Below are positions 1-8,867 of a stretch of 62,738 nucleotides of DNA, piece after piece; position 1 is the first letter of the stretch; every line of letters begins with the position of its first letter. The DNA comes from Nitrospirota bacterium. Its GTDB lineage: Bacteria; Nitrospirota; Nitrospiria; JACQBZ01. The translations under genes were made by a program, and so were the position numbers. The notes under the pieces are model-generated. The model ran no database searches. It was not told the DNA's origin and was given only the letters and a program-made list of their open reading frames with translations. The stretch is from positions 77,678 through 140,415 of the forward strand of contig JACQFA010000039.1 in assembly GCA_016200255.1 (NCBI GenBank), read 5' to 3'.

Positions 1-1
1 G

Positions 2-892
2 GAGCGGATGCTGCCCGGAGGGGCCCGGTTCATTCCGAATGATGCGATGATGGACCGGCAGGACAACCGTCTTCTGATCATCACCGGACCCAACATGGCC
101 GGCAAATCGACCTACATGCGGCAGGTGGCGCTGATCGTGATCATGGCCCAGATCGGCGGCTTCGTGCCGGCTGCGGAGGCCCGAATCGGATTGGTGGACC
201 GGATCTTCACCCGGATCGGAGCTTCGGACGATCTGATGGGCGGACAGAGCACCTTCATGGTCGAGATGACCGAGATGGCCGCCATTCTTCACCAGTCCAC
301 CGGACGGAGCCTGATTTTGCTGGACGAGATCGGCCGGGGGACCAGCACGTTTGACGGCGTCAGCATCGCCTGGGCCGTGGCCGAATACCTTCACGATCCG
401 GTCCGTTCGGGCGCGCGGACGCTTTTCGCGACCCATTACCACCAGCTCACCGAGCTGGCTTTGACTTTTCCGGGAATAAAGAATTACAATATCGCCGTTC
501 GCGAATGGAACGACGAGATCATTTTTTTAAGAAAGATCGTGGCGGGCGGGACCGACCGCAGTTACGGCATCCAGGTGGCCCGGCTGGCCGGCCTGCCTCA
601 CGAGGTCATTCGCCGGGCGAAGGAGATCTTGGCCAACCTGGAGAGCGGAGAGTTCAACGAGTTCGGCCAGCCCCGGTTGGCCTCGGTTCCGGATCGGCCG
701 TCGACCGCCGTGAATGCCGGCGCGGATCCCAACGACACCGCCCAGATCAACCTCTTTAATCCGGCGACCCATTCCGTCGTCATTGAGGAGCTACGGAAAA
801 TGGATCTTGACCATCTCACGCCGCTGGAGGCGCTCAACCGCCTTCATGAACTGAAAAGGAAAACCGAGGGCAAAATTGAAACGGACACCTGA
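2..892 (+). CDS. mutS: DNA mismatch repair protein MutS, C-terminal part
   Basis: This is the 3' end of mutS; the frame is open to the left edge, so the N-terminal mismatch-recognition and connector domains lie outside the window. What remains is the ABC-type ATPase: Walker [10 protein letters not shown] about 35 residues into the visible part, the Walker B/signature stretch [11 protein letters not shown], the [10 protein letters not shown] switch, and a C-terminal helix-turn-helix dimerisation tail. MutS binds base mismatches and uses ATP to recruit MutL. The reading frame is intact to its stop, with a GGDEF gene 19 bases downstream on the same strand. Confidence 0.95.
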   Translation, partial: ERMLPGGARFIPNDAMMDRQDNRLLIITGPNMAGKSTYMRQVALIVIMAQIGGFVPAAEARIGLVDRIFTRIGASDDLMGGQSTFMVEMTEMAAILHQSTGRSLILLDEIGRGTSTFDGVSIAWAVAEYLHDPVRSGARTLFATHYHQLTELALTFPGIKNYNIAVREWNDEIIFLRKIVAGGTDRSYGIQVARLAGLPHEVIRRAKEILANLESGEFNEFGQPRLASVPDRPSTAVNAGADPNDTAQINLFNPATHSVVIEELRKMDLDHLTPLEALNRLHELKRKTEGKIETDT

Positions 893-911
893 TACGGGAA
901 AGGAATAGACG

Positions 912-2321
912 ATGCCCCACAAAGACAGCCGAGTCAAGCTGGCCATTATCGGCGGAGGCCGGGGGGGCAAGGCGCTTGTGGAGCTCCTGTTCACCGATCC
1001 CACCGTCAAGATCGTCGGCATCGCCGATCTCAATCCGAAGGCACCGGCGATGCTCCTGGCCAAACGCCTGAAAATCCCGCATGCCACCGATTATCGCAAG
1101 ATCCTGAAGAACAACAACGCCAATCTCGTGATGGATGTCACCGGCCGTCCCTCGATTGAGAAGGACATCGCACGGGTCGCCCCCCGGGCCGAGATCATCG
1201 GCGGACACAGCGCACGGTTCATGTGGGAAATGATCGGGGCCCGAATCAAAAGCCGCGAAGAAATCCAGCGGCTGCTGATCGAGTACCAGTCGCTCTACGA
1301 TCTCGGATTAAAGCTCACGGCCAGTGAGAATCCGGAGAAACTCTATCTCACGATCGTTGACTACGCGACCAATCTTACCAATACACCGGCCGGCAGCCTG
1401 ACCATCTTTGATGAAAAACGGGGCGAGATGTCCATTGCCGCGGTAAAAGGCGTCTCCAAGCAATTTTCATCCAAGACCCGGTGGAAGGTCCGGCAGGGCG
1501 GATTGACCAGCCACATTTTAAACCAAGACGAACCACTGGCGGTCCAGGATATCAAACGATACCCGAAGTTTGACAACCCCATCATGCTGCGGGAGGGCAT
1601 TCGTTCCCTGATCGCCTCGCCTTTGAAAACCGAGGGGAGGATCGTGGGCATCCTGTATGTCGATGACTTCAAACCGCGCCAGTACACCACCCGCGAGGTT
1701 TCACTCCTGTCGCTCCTTTCCACCTTTGCCGCGATGGCGATCGAAAAAACCAAGCTGCTGGAAAGCACACGGCTGCTGGCCATCACGGATGAATTGACCG
1801 GCCTCCACAATCACCGCCATTTTCGCCAGCAGTTGGCCATCGAGATCAGCCGGGCCGAGCGATACCACCGGTCGCTTTCCCTCATGATGATCGACATCGA
1901 CTACTTCAAACATTATAACGACACGAACGGGCATTTGAAGGGCAACGAGGTGCTGAAGGAAATGGGCCGTCTCTTAAAAGAGATGAGCCGCGAGGTGGAC
2001 ATCGTGGCCCGGTACGGCGGCGAGGAATTCTCGATCGTCATGCCCGAGACGAATCGTCGCAAAGCCCGGGCCATCTCGGAGCGCCTCCGAAAAAGGATCG
2101 AATCCCACAAATTCGAAAACGCCCGCAAGCAACCCGATAAGAGGCTCACCATCAGTATCGGCCTGGCCTCCTACCCCGAGAACGCAGGCACGGCGTTTGA
2201 AGTCATCGAGCAGGCCGACAAGGCGCTGTACGAGGCGAAGCACACCGGCCGCAACACCGTCTGCGTTTCTCACCGGAAATGGAAGAGCGCAGGAACCGTC
2301 CATCCGCGTCTTTCCCGGTAG
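912..2321 (+). CDS. Rossmann-fold/GAF/GGDEF diguanylate cyclase
   Basis: A 469-residue protein with three modules. Residues 8-110 look like a dinucleotide-binding Rossmann fold of the dehydrogenase type (AIIGGGRGG, then IVGIADLNP). Residues 135-285 are GAF-like, and 295-460 form a GGDEF domain with an intact GGEEF active site near residue 370. The RxxD inhibitory site (REVD) sits five residues before it, so the enzyme should make c-di-GMP and be product-inhibited. No membrane segment is seen, so it is probably cytosolic. The Rossmann module has no dehydrogenase catalytic domain behind it, which suggests sensing of NAD(P) or a metabolite (inference). The start follows an AAAGGAA ribosome site. 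Confidence 0.85.
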   Translation: MPHKDSRVKLAIIGGGRGGKALVELLFTDPTVKIVGIADLNPKAPAMLLAKRLKIPHATDYRKILKNNNANLVMDVTGRPSIEKDIARVAPRAEIIGGHSARFMWEMIGARIKSREEIQRLLIEYQSLYDLGLKLTASENPEKLYLTIVDYATNLTNTPAGSLTIFDEKRGEMSIAAVKGVSKQFSSKTRWKVRQGGLTSHILNQDEPLAVQDIKRYPKFDNPIMLREGIRSLIASPLKTEGRIVGILYVDDFKPRQYTTREVSLLSLLSTFAAMAIEKTKLLESTRLLAITDELTGLHNHRHFRQQLAIEISRAERYHRSLSLMMIDIDYFKHYNDTNGHLKGNEVLKEMGRLLKEMSREVDIVARYGGEEFSIVMPETNRRKARAISERLRKRIESHKFENARKQPDKRLTISIGLASYPENAGTAFEVIEQADKALYEAKHTGRNTVCVSHRKWKSAGTVHPRLSR

Positions 2322-2340
2322 GCATCATCCCTAAAACGTT

Positions 2341-3624
2341 TCAACCGCCCGGCAGAAAGGCTTCAAACGGCCGGGTATCCGCGGCGACGGGCCCCAGAAC
2401 CGTGAGAGAGAGTTTTCGGGTGTCCAGCAATTGATCGCCCAACCGCTCGACCTGACGTTTCGAAACTTTATTGATCTCGCCGAGCGTCTCTTCGAGTGTG
2501 AAGAACCGCCCGAAGAAAATCTCGTCCTTGGCCAGGCGGCTCATCCGGCTGTTCGTGCTTTCCAGGCTGAGCAGGGTGCCGCCCTTCATCTGGTCCACGG
2601 CCCGCCTCAATTCATCGCTTCGGATTCCGCGTTCCCGCAGTCGACGCAGTTCCCGGATCGTCACATTCAAAACCTGGCGGATCGCCTTGGGGCTGGACGC
2701 GGCATACACCGTCAACATGCCGGCGTCTTTGAAGCCGGCGAAATGCGAATAAATCGAATAGACCAGGCCCCGTTTCTCACGGACCTCCTGAAACAACCGC
2801 GAACTCATCCCCCCGCCCAGCAGCGTGTTCAAGGCATACATGCCGTACCGGTCGCGATGGGCCAGCGGGAGTCCCGGAAGCCCCAGACAGAGATGCGCCT
2901 GTTCGAGTTTTTTGCGACGGATCACGAGACGACCGTCGGCCACCGGCAAGGAAGGACGCCAGGACGATCCCCGCTCGGAAGCGCGGCCGAACGTGCGGAA
3001 CGCCCGGTTCAGCTGCTTGATCAGCGCGGACCGGTTAAATCGTCCGGCCGCCGAAATGACGATGCGACCGGGAAGGTACTTCCGGTTTAAATAGTCCAGA
3101 ATTTTTCGACGGGAAACCGCACGGACGATCTTGACCTCCCCCAGGATCGGTCGGCCGATCGGGTTCCCCCGCCAGACATTTGCGGTATGGAGGTCGTGAA
3201 CCAGGTCTTCGGGATCGTCCTCGACCATCTTGATCTCTTCCAGGATGACCTTCTTTTCACGCTCAATCTCGGCGGGGCTGAAGCGGGAATGGCGGAAGAG
3301 GTCCGACAGGAGATCCACGGCCCGGGGAAGATGTTCGTCAACCATCTTGGCGTAGAAGACCGTGGTCTCGCGCGATGTAAAGGCATTGAGCTCGCCGCCC
3401 AAGCCGTCCATCTCCTGCGCGATCTGCCGGGCCGACCGGCGGGCCGTGCCCTTGAAGAACATGTGCTCGATAAAGTGGGAAAGCCCGGCCTCGGTGTCGT
3501 CTTCATCGCGCGACCCGACCTCGACCCAGATTCCCAGCGAGGCCGATTTCACAAACGGGATCTCTTCCATCACGACCCGTATCCCGTTGTCCAGAACCTC
3601 TTTGTGAAACGGCCGTTGGACCAT
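2341..3624 (-). CDS. M16 family zinc peptidase (processing-peptidase-like)
   Basis: A 427-residue M16B peptidase. The inverted zinc motif HxxEH is present as HFIEH near residue 47, followed about 75 residues later by the third-ligand Glu region (EREKKVILEEIKMVEDDPED). The C-terminal half carries the family's substrate-cradling R/Y region (GGGMSSRLFQEVREKRGLVYS). The length fits the single-domain bacterial enzyme related to mitochondrial processing peptidase and B. subtilis MlpA/YmxG. It begins directly after the pnp stop, a common pnp-M16 arrangement, so the two are probably co-transcribed. It lacks a clear signal peptide. Confidence 0.93.
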   Translation of the reverse strand: MVQRPFHKEVLDNGIRVVMEEIPFVKSASLGIWVEVGSRDEDDTEAGLSHFIEHMFFKGTARRSARQIAQEMDGLGGELNAFTSRETTVFYAKMVDEHLPRAVDLLSDLFRHSRFSPAEIEREKKVILEEIKMVEDDPEDLVHDLHTANVWRGNPIGRPILGEVKIVRAVSRRKILDYLNRKYLPGRIVISAAGRFNRSALIKQLNRAFRTFGRASERGSSWRPSLPVADGRLVIRRKKLEQAHLCLGLPGLPLAHRDRYGMYALNTLLGGGMSSRLFQEVREKRGLVYSIYSHFAGFKDAGMLTVYAASSPKAIRQVLNVTIRELRRLRERGIRSDELRRAVDQMKGGTLLSLESTNSRMSRLAKDEIFFGRFFTLEETLGEINKVSKRQVERLGDQLLDTRKLSLTVLGPVAADTRPFEAFLPGG

Positions 3625-5724
3625 CTACCCCTTCTTGCCTTCCGCCTCGGTCTTCAGAACATCTTTGCGGCTGAGGCGGATCTTCCCCTGCTTGTCCACC
3701 TCCAAAACCTTGACCATGATCTCATCGCCCTCATTGACCTCATCCTGGACCCGGTTCACGCGATGCTCCGCCAGCTGGGAAATATGGACCAGGCCGTCCA
3801 CCCCCGGAAGAATCTCGACAAACGCGCCGAAGTCCATGATCTTGACCACCTTGCCCTTATAAATTTTTCCGACCTCGACATCCTCGGTAATCTTGCCGAT
3901 CATCTCCATCGCCATCTTGGCCGCCTCGGCGTCGACGGAGGCGATCAGGATCGTTCCGTCATCCTCGATGTCGATCTTCACGCCTGTCGCCTCGACGATT
4001 CCCCGGACGACCTTGCCGCCCGGCCCGATCACCTTGCCGATCATATCCTTTTTCACATGCATCGTGAAGATCCGGGGCGCCAGCAAGGAAAGCTCCGCTC
4101 GCGGCGCGGCGAGGGACTCGGCCATCCGATCCAGGATATGAAGCCGGCCGACGCGGGCCTGTTCCAGCGCCTCGCGGAACAGCGACTCCGTAATGCCCGG
4201 TATTTTCATGTCCATCTGAAGGGCCGTTACCCCTTGACGGGTTCCGGTCACCTTGAAATCCATGTCGCCCAGATGATCCTCCAGTCCCAGGATGTCCGAG
4301 AGGATCACGGTCTGCGAACCTTCCTTGATCAGACCCATCGCGATGCCGGCCACGGGGGACTTGATCTGCACACCCGCGTCCATCAGGGCCAGCGTCCCGC
4401 CGCAGACCGTCGCCATGGAAGAAGAACCGTTCGACTCCAGAATGTCCGAGACAATCCGGAGGGTATACGGAAAGGCTTCCCGGCTCGGGATGACCGGCCT
4501 CAAGGCCCGCTCGGCCAGGGCCCCATGCCCGATTTCCCGTCGGCCCGGTCCACGCATCGGACGGGCCTCGCCCACCGAAAACGGCGGGAAGTTGTAATGC
4601 AGCATGAAGGTCTTCGTGGACTCGCCTTCGAGCGCGTCGATCCGCTGTTCATCGTCGGCCGTCCCGAGCGTCACCACGGCCAGGCTTTGCGTCTCGCCAC
4701 GCGTGAAGAGGGCCGAGCCGTGCGTTCGGGGGAGTATCCCCACTTCGCATGTGATCGGCCGGATCGCGGAGCAGCCGCGCCCGTCCGCCCGGATGCCCTT
4801 GTTCAGGATCATTTGCCGGACGGCATTTCGCTCCAGTTCGTGAAAGACCTCGTTGATTTCACGCGTGCGGTCCGCCTCGGGCGTGTTGATCTCTTTGACA
4901 ACCCCTTTTAGAATATCGCCCAGCTGTTCTTCGCGGGCCGACTTGTTCGGGATCAGAACGGCCTCTTCGACCCGCTTGAGGCTCTTGGACTTGACCGACT
5001 CGACCAACGAAGGATCCGCCGTTTTCTGGACCGTCTCACGTTTCGGTTTTCCGGCCAGCTCCCGAAGCTTTAAGATCACCTGGATGATTTTCTTGATCTC
5101 GGCATGCGCCAGGGAAATCGCATCGATCATCGTCTGTTCCGAAAGTTCGTGGGCGCCGCCTTCCACCATCATCACGGCGTCCTGCGTTCCGGCCACCACC
5201 AGATTCAGATCGCTCGCCTCAATCTCGGCAAACGACGGATTGGCGACAAAACGGCCCTCGATCCGACCGATCCGGACCGCGGCAACCGGGTCTTTAAGCG
5301 GGATGTCCGAGATGGTCAATGCCGCGGAAGCCGCCGTGATCGCCAGCAGATCGGAAACGTTCCCCTGATCGGCCGACAAAACCGAGGCGATGACCTGTAT
5401 ATCGAAATAAAAACCTTTCGGAAAGAGCGGCCGCAACGGCCGGTCGATCAGGCGGCTGGCCAGAATCTCCCGTTCCGAGGGACGGCCTTCGCGTTTGAAG
5501 AAGCCGCCGGGGATCTTTCCGGCTGCGTAGGCCCTCTCCTGAAAATCGACGGTGAGCGGAAGAAAATCCACGCCCGTCCTCGCGACCTTCGAGGCCACGG
5601 CCGTGGCCAGCACCACCGTATCGCCGTACCGGGCCATGACCGCACCATCGGCCAGTTTGGCCATGCGACCGGTTTCCAAGATCAACTGTTTACCCCGAAT
5701 TTCCAATTCGACTTGATGAACCAT
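3625..5724 (-). CDS. pnp: Polyribonucleotide nucleotidyltransferase (PNPase)
   Basis: A 699-residue PNPase of normal length: two RNase PH domains, the second with the conserved FFRREGRPSE-type and MRGPGRREIGHG phosphate-site motifs, then a KH domain (IGPGGKVVRGI near 560) and an S1 domain (KIYKGKVVKIMDFGAFVEI) near 620-690. The enzyme degrades RNA 3' to 5' using phosphate and is a degradosome partner. It follows rpsO at 175 bases, the classic rpsO-pnp pair, and is followed without a gap by the M16 peptidase. A very G-rich run lies just before the ATG and may act as the ribosome site. Confidence 0.97.
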   Translation of the reverse strand: MVHQVELEIRGKQLILETGRMAKLADGAVMARYGDTVVLATAVASKVARTGVDFLPLTVDFQERAYAAGKIPGGFFKREGRPSEREILASRLIDRPLRPLFPKGFYFDIQVIASVLSADQGNVSDLLAITAASAALTISDIPLKDPVAAVRIGRIEGRFVANPSFAEIEASDLNLVVAGTQDAVMMVEGGAHELSEQTMIDAISLAHAEIKKIIQVILKLRELAGKPKRETVQKTADPSLVESVKSKSLKRVEEAVLIPNKSAREEQLGDILKGVVKEINTPEADRTREINEVFHELERNAVRQMILNKGIRADGRGCSAIRPITCEVGILPRTHGSALFTRGETQSLAVVTLGTADDEQRIDALEGESTKTFMLHYNFPPFSVGEARPMRGPGRREIGHGALAERALRPVIPSREAFPYTLRIVSDILESNGSSSMATVCGGTLALMDAGVQIKSPVAGIAMGLIKEGSQTVILSDILGLEDHLGDMDFKVTGTRQGVTALQMDMKIPGITESLFREALEQARVGRLHILDRMAESLAAPRAELSLLAPRIFTMHVKKDMIGKVIGPGGKVVRGIVEATGVKIDIEDDGTILIASVDAEAAKMAMEMIGKITEDVEVGKIYKGKVVKIMDFGAFVEILPGVDGLVHISQLAEHRVNRVQDEVNEGDEIMVKVLEVDKQGKIRLSRKDVLKTEAEGKKG

Positions 5725-5899
5725 GAAAACACCCCCCCTTTTTTTAAAAATCTCAGTTTTGAAATTTGAGACTCTAAATCAGCCTGGCGGCTCTCGGGGG
5801 CAGGAAGTAGGGAGGCAGGCGCCCCATCGCGGCGGAGGCGACTCCCTTCCTATCTCCTTTCCCCAAGGCCTGATGAACACTCGTCCAAGACGGACGAAA
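5725..5899 (-). promoter_or_regulatory. rpsO-pnp intergenic leader with stem-loops
   Basis: The 175-base spacer, read on the minus strand, contains a short hairpin right after the rpsO stop (TCGTCC / GGACGA). In the middle is a longer imperfect stem formed by a GGAAGGGAG arm and a CTCCCTACTTCC arm. In other bacteria the pnp leader is an RNase III-cleaved, PNPase-autoregulated stem; the same role here is inference from position. No promoter with both boxes was convincing. Confidence 0.4.
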
Positions 5900-6166
5900 T
5901 TACTTGCGAATGCCGAGCTTCTCGATGATTTGTTTGTACCGATTGACATCTTCGCGTTGGAGATAATTCAACAACTTCCGGCGCTGGCTGACCATCCGGA
6001 GCAGGCCGTGACGCGAATGGTTATCTTTCTTGTGCATCTTGAAATGATCCGACAACGAATTGATCTGGCTGCTGAGCAGAGCGATCTGGACCTCCGGTGA
6101 ACCCGTATCCTTCGGATGGGAGCCGAATTTCTTCATGACATCGAGTTTCTGTTGCTTTTCCAACAT
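5900..6166 (-). CDS. rpsO: 30S ribosomal protein S15
   Basis: An 88-residue S15 with the typical features: the N-terminal helix, [12 protein letters not shown], and the C-terminal [28 protein letters not shown]15 binds 16S rRNA helix 22 early in 30S assembly. It lies between truB and pnp, as in many bacteria. AAGGAGAACAAGG precedes the ATG. A small hairpin (ACTGG-AAAAA-CCAGT, 6196-6210) lies 30 bases upstream and could belong to S15 autoregulation or partial termination after truB. Confidence 0.98.
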   Translation of the reverse strand: MLEKQQKLDVMKKFGSHPKDTGSPEVQIALLSSQINSLSDHFKMHKKDNHSRHGLLRMVSQRRKLLNYLQREDVNRYKQIIEKLGIRK

Positions 6167-6220
6167 GACCTTGTTCTCCTTGTCTTAAATATGTTACTGG
6201 TTTTTCCAGTCACGATCCAT

Positions 6221-7168
6221 TTACTCTTTCGCCGATACCAAAACCTTGTCCAATCGGAACAGATCCCCTTTTCCGACCGGGCCGGAATCGGGAGCGTCCG
6301 ACCGTTCCACCAGGGCCTCCGCAAGGGCGATCAAATCACCGGCGACATTATACACCAAAACCGATTGTCCTGTCTTGAATTCTTTTGGGAGCCGCCCCAA
6401 CGCCTGCATCCCGATCGACGTGCCGTGCAGCAGCATCCGGGCCCCTTGAACCGTCACGCTCAGGCTGGGAAAATCCTTCAAGATCCACGCGGCCGACAGC
6501 ACCCGTTCCCCCATCCGGCCTTCCTGCACGGCCGTCTCGACCTCCGAAAGCGTCATCGCCTCCTCGATGCGGAACGGGCCGGAACGGGTTCGAACCAGAT
6601 GATGCAGATGGGCCCCGATGCCCAGTTGCTCGCCGATATCGGCGCAGAGCGTCCGGATATAGGTTCCCTTGGAACAGGTCACCTCGAACGTCACATCGTT
6701 CCCCTCCATCCGGATCAGATCGAGCCGCCAGAGGAACACCGTCCTCTCGGCCCGCTCCACCTCGCGCCCGGCCCGCGCGGCCTTGTACAACGGCTGCCCG
6801 TTAATCTTGACGGCGGAATACATCGGCGGCAGCTGTTTAATTTCTCCGCGAAACGAGACGATCACATCGCGAACGCGGTCTTCCGTCAAACCGTCCACCG
6901 CACGGCGGACGAGGACTTTCCCCGTGGCGTCCTGCGTATCCGTCGTCTCCCCGAGGCGCATCACGGCACGGTACTCTTTATCGGATTCGGTCAGGAACCG
7001 CGCCAGTTTGGTGGCCTTTCCGAGGCAGATCGGCAATACACCGGTGGCCGCCGGATCCAAGGTTCCGGTATGCCCGACCTTTTTGACCTTCAGGAGGGAG
7101 CGCAGACGGGCCACGACATCGTGTGAGGTCCATCCCGCCGGCTTATTGATGTTTAAAAAACCGTCCAC
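6221..7168 (-). CDS. truB: tRNA pseudouridine(55) synthase TruB
   Basis: A 315-residue TruB. The catalytic aspartate motif HTGTLDPAATGVLP lies near residue 34-47, followed by the KATKLARFL and GTYIRTL motifs; a PUA-like C-terminal domain is present. It isomerises U55 in the T-loop of tRNAs. The ATG lies just downstream of the DHH phosphoesterase stop, continuing the infB-rbfA-DHH-truB-rpsO order found across many phyla. Confidence 0.97.
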   Translation of the reverse strand: MDGFLNINKPAGWTSHDVVARLRSLLKVKKVGHTGTLDPAATGVLPICLGKATKLARFLTESDKEYRAVMRLGETTDTQDATGKVLVRRAVDGLTEDRVRDVIVSFRGEIKQLPPMYSAVKINGQPLYKAARAGREVERAERTVFLWRLDLIRMEGNDVTFEVTCSKGTYIRTLCADIGEQLGIGAHLHHLVRTRSGPFRIEEAMTLSEVETAVQEGRMGERVLSAAWILKDFPSLSVTVQGARMLLHGTSIGMQALGRLPKEFKTGQSVLVYNVAGDLIALAEALVERSDAPDSGPVGKGDLFRLDKVLVSAKE

Positions 7169-7169
7169 G

Positions 7170-8171
7170 TCATCCTTCCTTCAAGGCTCGTTTTAATCGG
7201 TCGGCCAGATAATTCTGCAGATAGCCCGGCGCTTCCGGCAGTTCAAAACCGGCGGCGGCCGGATGCCCGCCGCCGCCGAAACGCCCAGCCAGCCCCGCGA
7301 GATCCACCTCGCAGTCCGGCGTCCTCCTAAGACTGATTCGCTGGTCCTCAAGATTGTACAGAAGGAAGATCGCGGGCGCGGCGTTCCGGTCGGAATTTTT
7401 CGTCATTGCCTGACGGAGCGCCTCGGCCACCTCGCTGGTGTATCCTTTGCATAATACCGCCACGATCCTCAGACCATCGTCCGTTGTCTTTTCCAGACGG
7501 GTCCGCATCGCCAGCGCGGTGCTGTCGGACAGTTCCCGGCTGGCGGTCCGATAAGCCTCCTCCATCCGGGGTGAATATCGGAGATCGGTATCGAGATGAA
7601 GCAGTTCCCGATATGCAACCGTTCCTCCGAGCGCGGCGACCGTCAGGGCCAGTTCACGGGAACCCCGAAGCTTGTGCACCCACCGATCGTTATCATCCGC
7701 CAGCATAACGACCTTTTCAAACCGCTTCAGACTCGCCGGCGCCTTGCCGAGAAGCGCCTCGGCTGAAATCAGATAATCGTACAAAAGCCGCGCGGCCGAG
7801 AACCGATTGCTGGCGACCCAGCCGGTCAGGCCGAGGGCTTCCATTTCGTTTACATCTTTTTCCAGCGCAATCGTGTGGTGATCGATCCAGAAAATTCTCC
7901 ATCCTTGACGGACCAGACCCTTGAAAAGCGTCTCGGTCTTTTGATCCTTCCAGGTGATGTCCGAAATCCAGAGGTCCTGCGGTTCCTTCGAAGTCCGCGT
8001 CGCCTCTTCGATCACACTATCCACATCGGAGGGATGGGCGAAAACGGGCGTGACCCGCGACTCCCCGTAGAACCGTCCCACGCAGGCCGCGGCCGCGACC
8101 CCGTCCAGGCAGAACGGGCCGTGCGAGACAACGACGGCCGTTTGCTCTTTCTTCGCAGGCGGACGCTTCAC
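7170..8171 (-). CDS. DHH/DHHA1 phosphoesterase
   Basis: A 333-residue member of the DHH superfamily: an N-terminal SHGPFCLDGVAAA metal motif, WIDHHT in the middle of the DHH domain, and a C-terminal DHHA1 signature GRFGGGGHPAAAGFEL. In this operon position many bacteria carry NrnA, which degrades nano-RNA and pAp. The N-terminal motif here looks closer to the NrnB-like COG2404 type, so a nano-RNase or 3'-phosphatase role is likely but the exact substrate is not shown by sequence. It overlaps the end of rbfA by four bases, implying translational coupling. Confidence 0.85.
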   Translation of the reverse strand: MKRPPAKKEQTAVVVSHGPFCLDGVAAAACVGRFYGESRVTPVFAHPSDVDSVIEEATRTSKEPQDLWISDITWKDQKTETLFKGLVRQGWRIFWIDHHTIALEKDVNEMEALGLTGWVASNRFSAARLLYDYLISAEALLGKAPASLKRFEKVVMLADDNDRWVHKLRGSRELALTVAALGGTVAYRELLHLDTDLRYSPRMEEAYRTASRELSDSTALAMRTRLEKTTDDGLRIVAVLCKGYTSEVAEALRQAMTKNSDRNAAPAIFLLYNLEDQRISLRRTPDCEVDLAGLAGRFGGGGHPAAAGFELPEAPGYLQNYLADRLKRALKEG

Positions 8172-8515
8172 GAACCGGGCTCTTTCATCTGGTCCATCAG
8201 CTTGTAGATCTTCTCGGCCTCTTCGGCCGTGTGGTCTTCACGAAAACTCAGTTCCGGCACAAACCGGAGTTTCAATCGCCGTCCCAGTTCGCTTCGGATG
8301 AACGGCCGGGCTGCATCCAGGCCTTCAAAGGTCCGACCGGCATCCGATCCCAGTACACTGACGAAGACCTTCGCGTTCCGCAGATCATCCGAAACCGCGA
8401 CCGCGGTGACGGTCACAAACCCGATGCGGGGGTCTTTGACCTTGGTCATCAATATCTCGGCAATCTCCATCCGGATCTGATCCCCCACCCGTTCCGACCG
8501 TTTATAGTCAGCCAT
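8168..8515 (-). CDS. rbfA: 30S ribosome-binding factor RbfA
   Basis: A 115-residue KH-fold RbfA starting at MADYKRSERV. The family signatures IRMEIAEILMTKVKDPR and VTAVAVSDDLRNAKVFVSVLG are clear. It assists 16S 5'-end maturation in late 30S assembly. A longer in-frame start about 57 bases upstream exists but its N-terminus (Pro/Gly-rich) is not RbfA-like. Neighbours are DUF503 and the DHH enzyme in the infB operon. Confidence 0.96.
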   Translation of the reverse strand: MADYKRSERVGDQIRMEIAEILMTKVKDPRIGFVTVTAVAVSDDLRNAKVFVSVLGSDAGRTFEGLDAARPFIRSELGRRLKLRFVPELSFREDHTAEEAEKIYKLMDQMKEPGS

Positions 8516-8568
8516 CGAGACAACCTTCCCGTCTTTCATCGGGCCGGGGGCGGACGGCCCCGGACCTC

Positions 8569-8850
8569 TCACAGTAATTCCAGACGATAATCCGTGATTT
8601 CGACGCTCGGCGTTCCACGGATTGCGCCGATCACCTTGTCCAGCACCTCGTTGATGAAATCCTTCCGATTGCCGACGCAGGCCACCCCCAAAACCGCCTT
8701 CTGCCAGAGATCCTGATCGTCCACCTCGGAGATCGAGATGTTGAACCGCTGTTTGAGTCGGTCTTTGAGGCTTTTGATCACCTGCCGTTTGTCTTTGAGC
8801 GATCCGCTTTCCGGAAGAAACAACTCGACAGTACAGATCCCGATGATCAT
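8569..8850 (-). CDS. DUF503 protein (YlxP-like)
   Basis: A 93-residue DUF503 protein with the family N-terminus (MIIGICTVELFLPESGSLKDKR) and the conserved VDDQDLWQKAVLGVACV stretch. The family nearly always sits between infB and rbfA and is thought to act in ribosome assembly; no catalytic residues are evident. It starts 17 bases after the infB stop. Confidence 0.93.
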   Translation of the reverse strand: MIIGICTVELFLPESGSLKDKRQVIKSLKDRLKQRFNISISEVDDQDLWQKAVLGVACVGNRKDFINEVLDKVIGAIRGTPSVEITDYRLELL

Positions 8851-8867
8851 AGGAAGTGCGGATGAGG

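Noticed and set aside
3187..4911. 574-residue open frame on the + strand
   Set aside because: It runs antisense to the M16 peptidase and pnp. Its translation is His/Asp/Arg-rich with no domain, a by-product of GC-rich codon use on the other strand.
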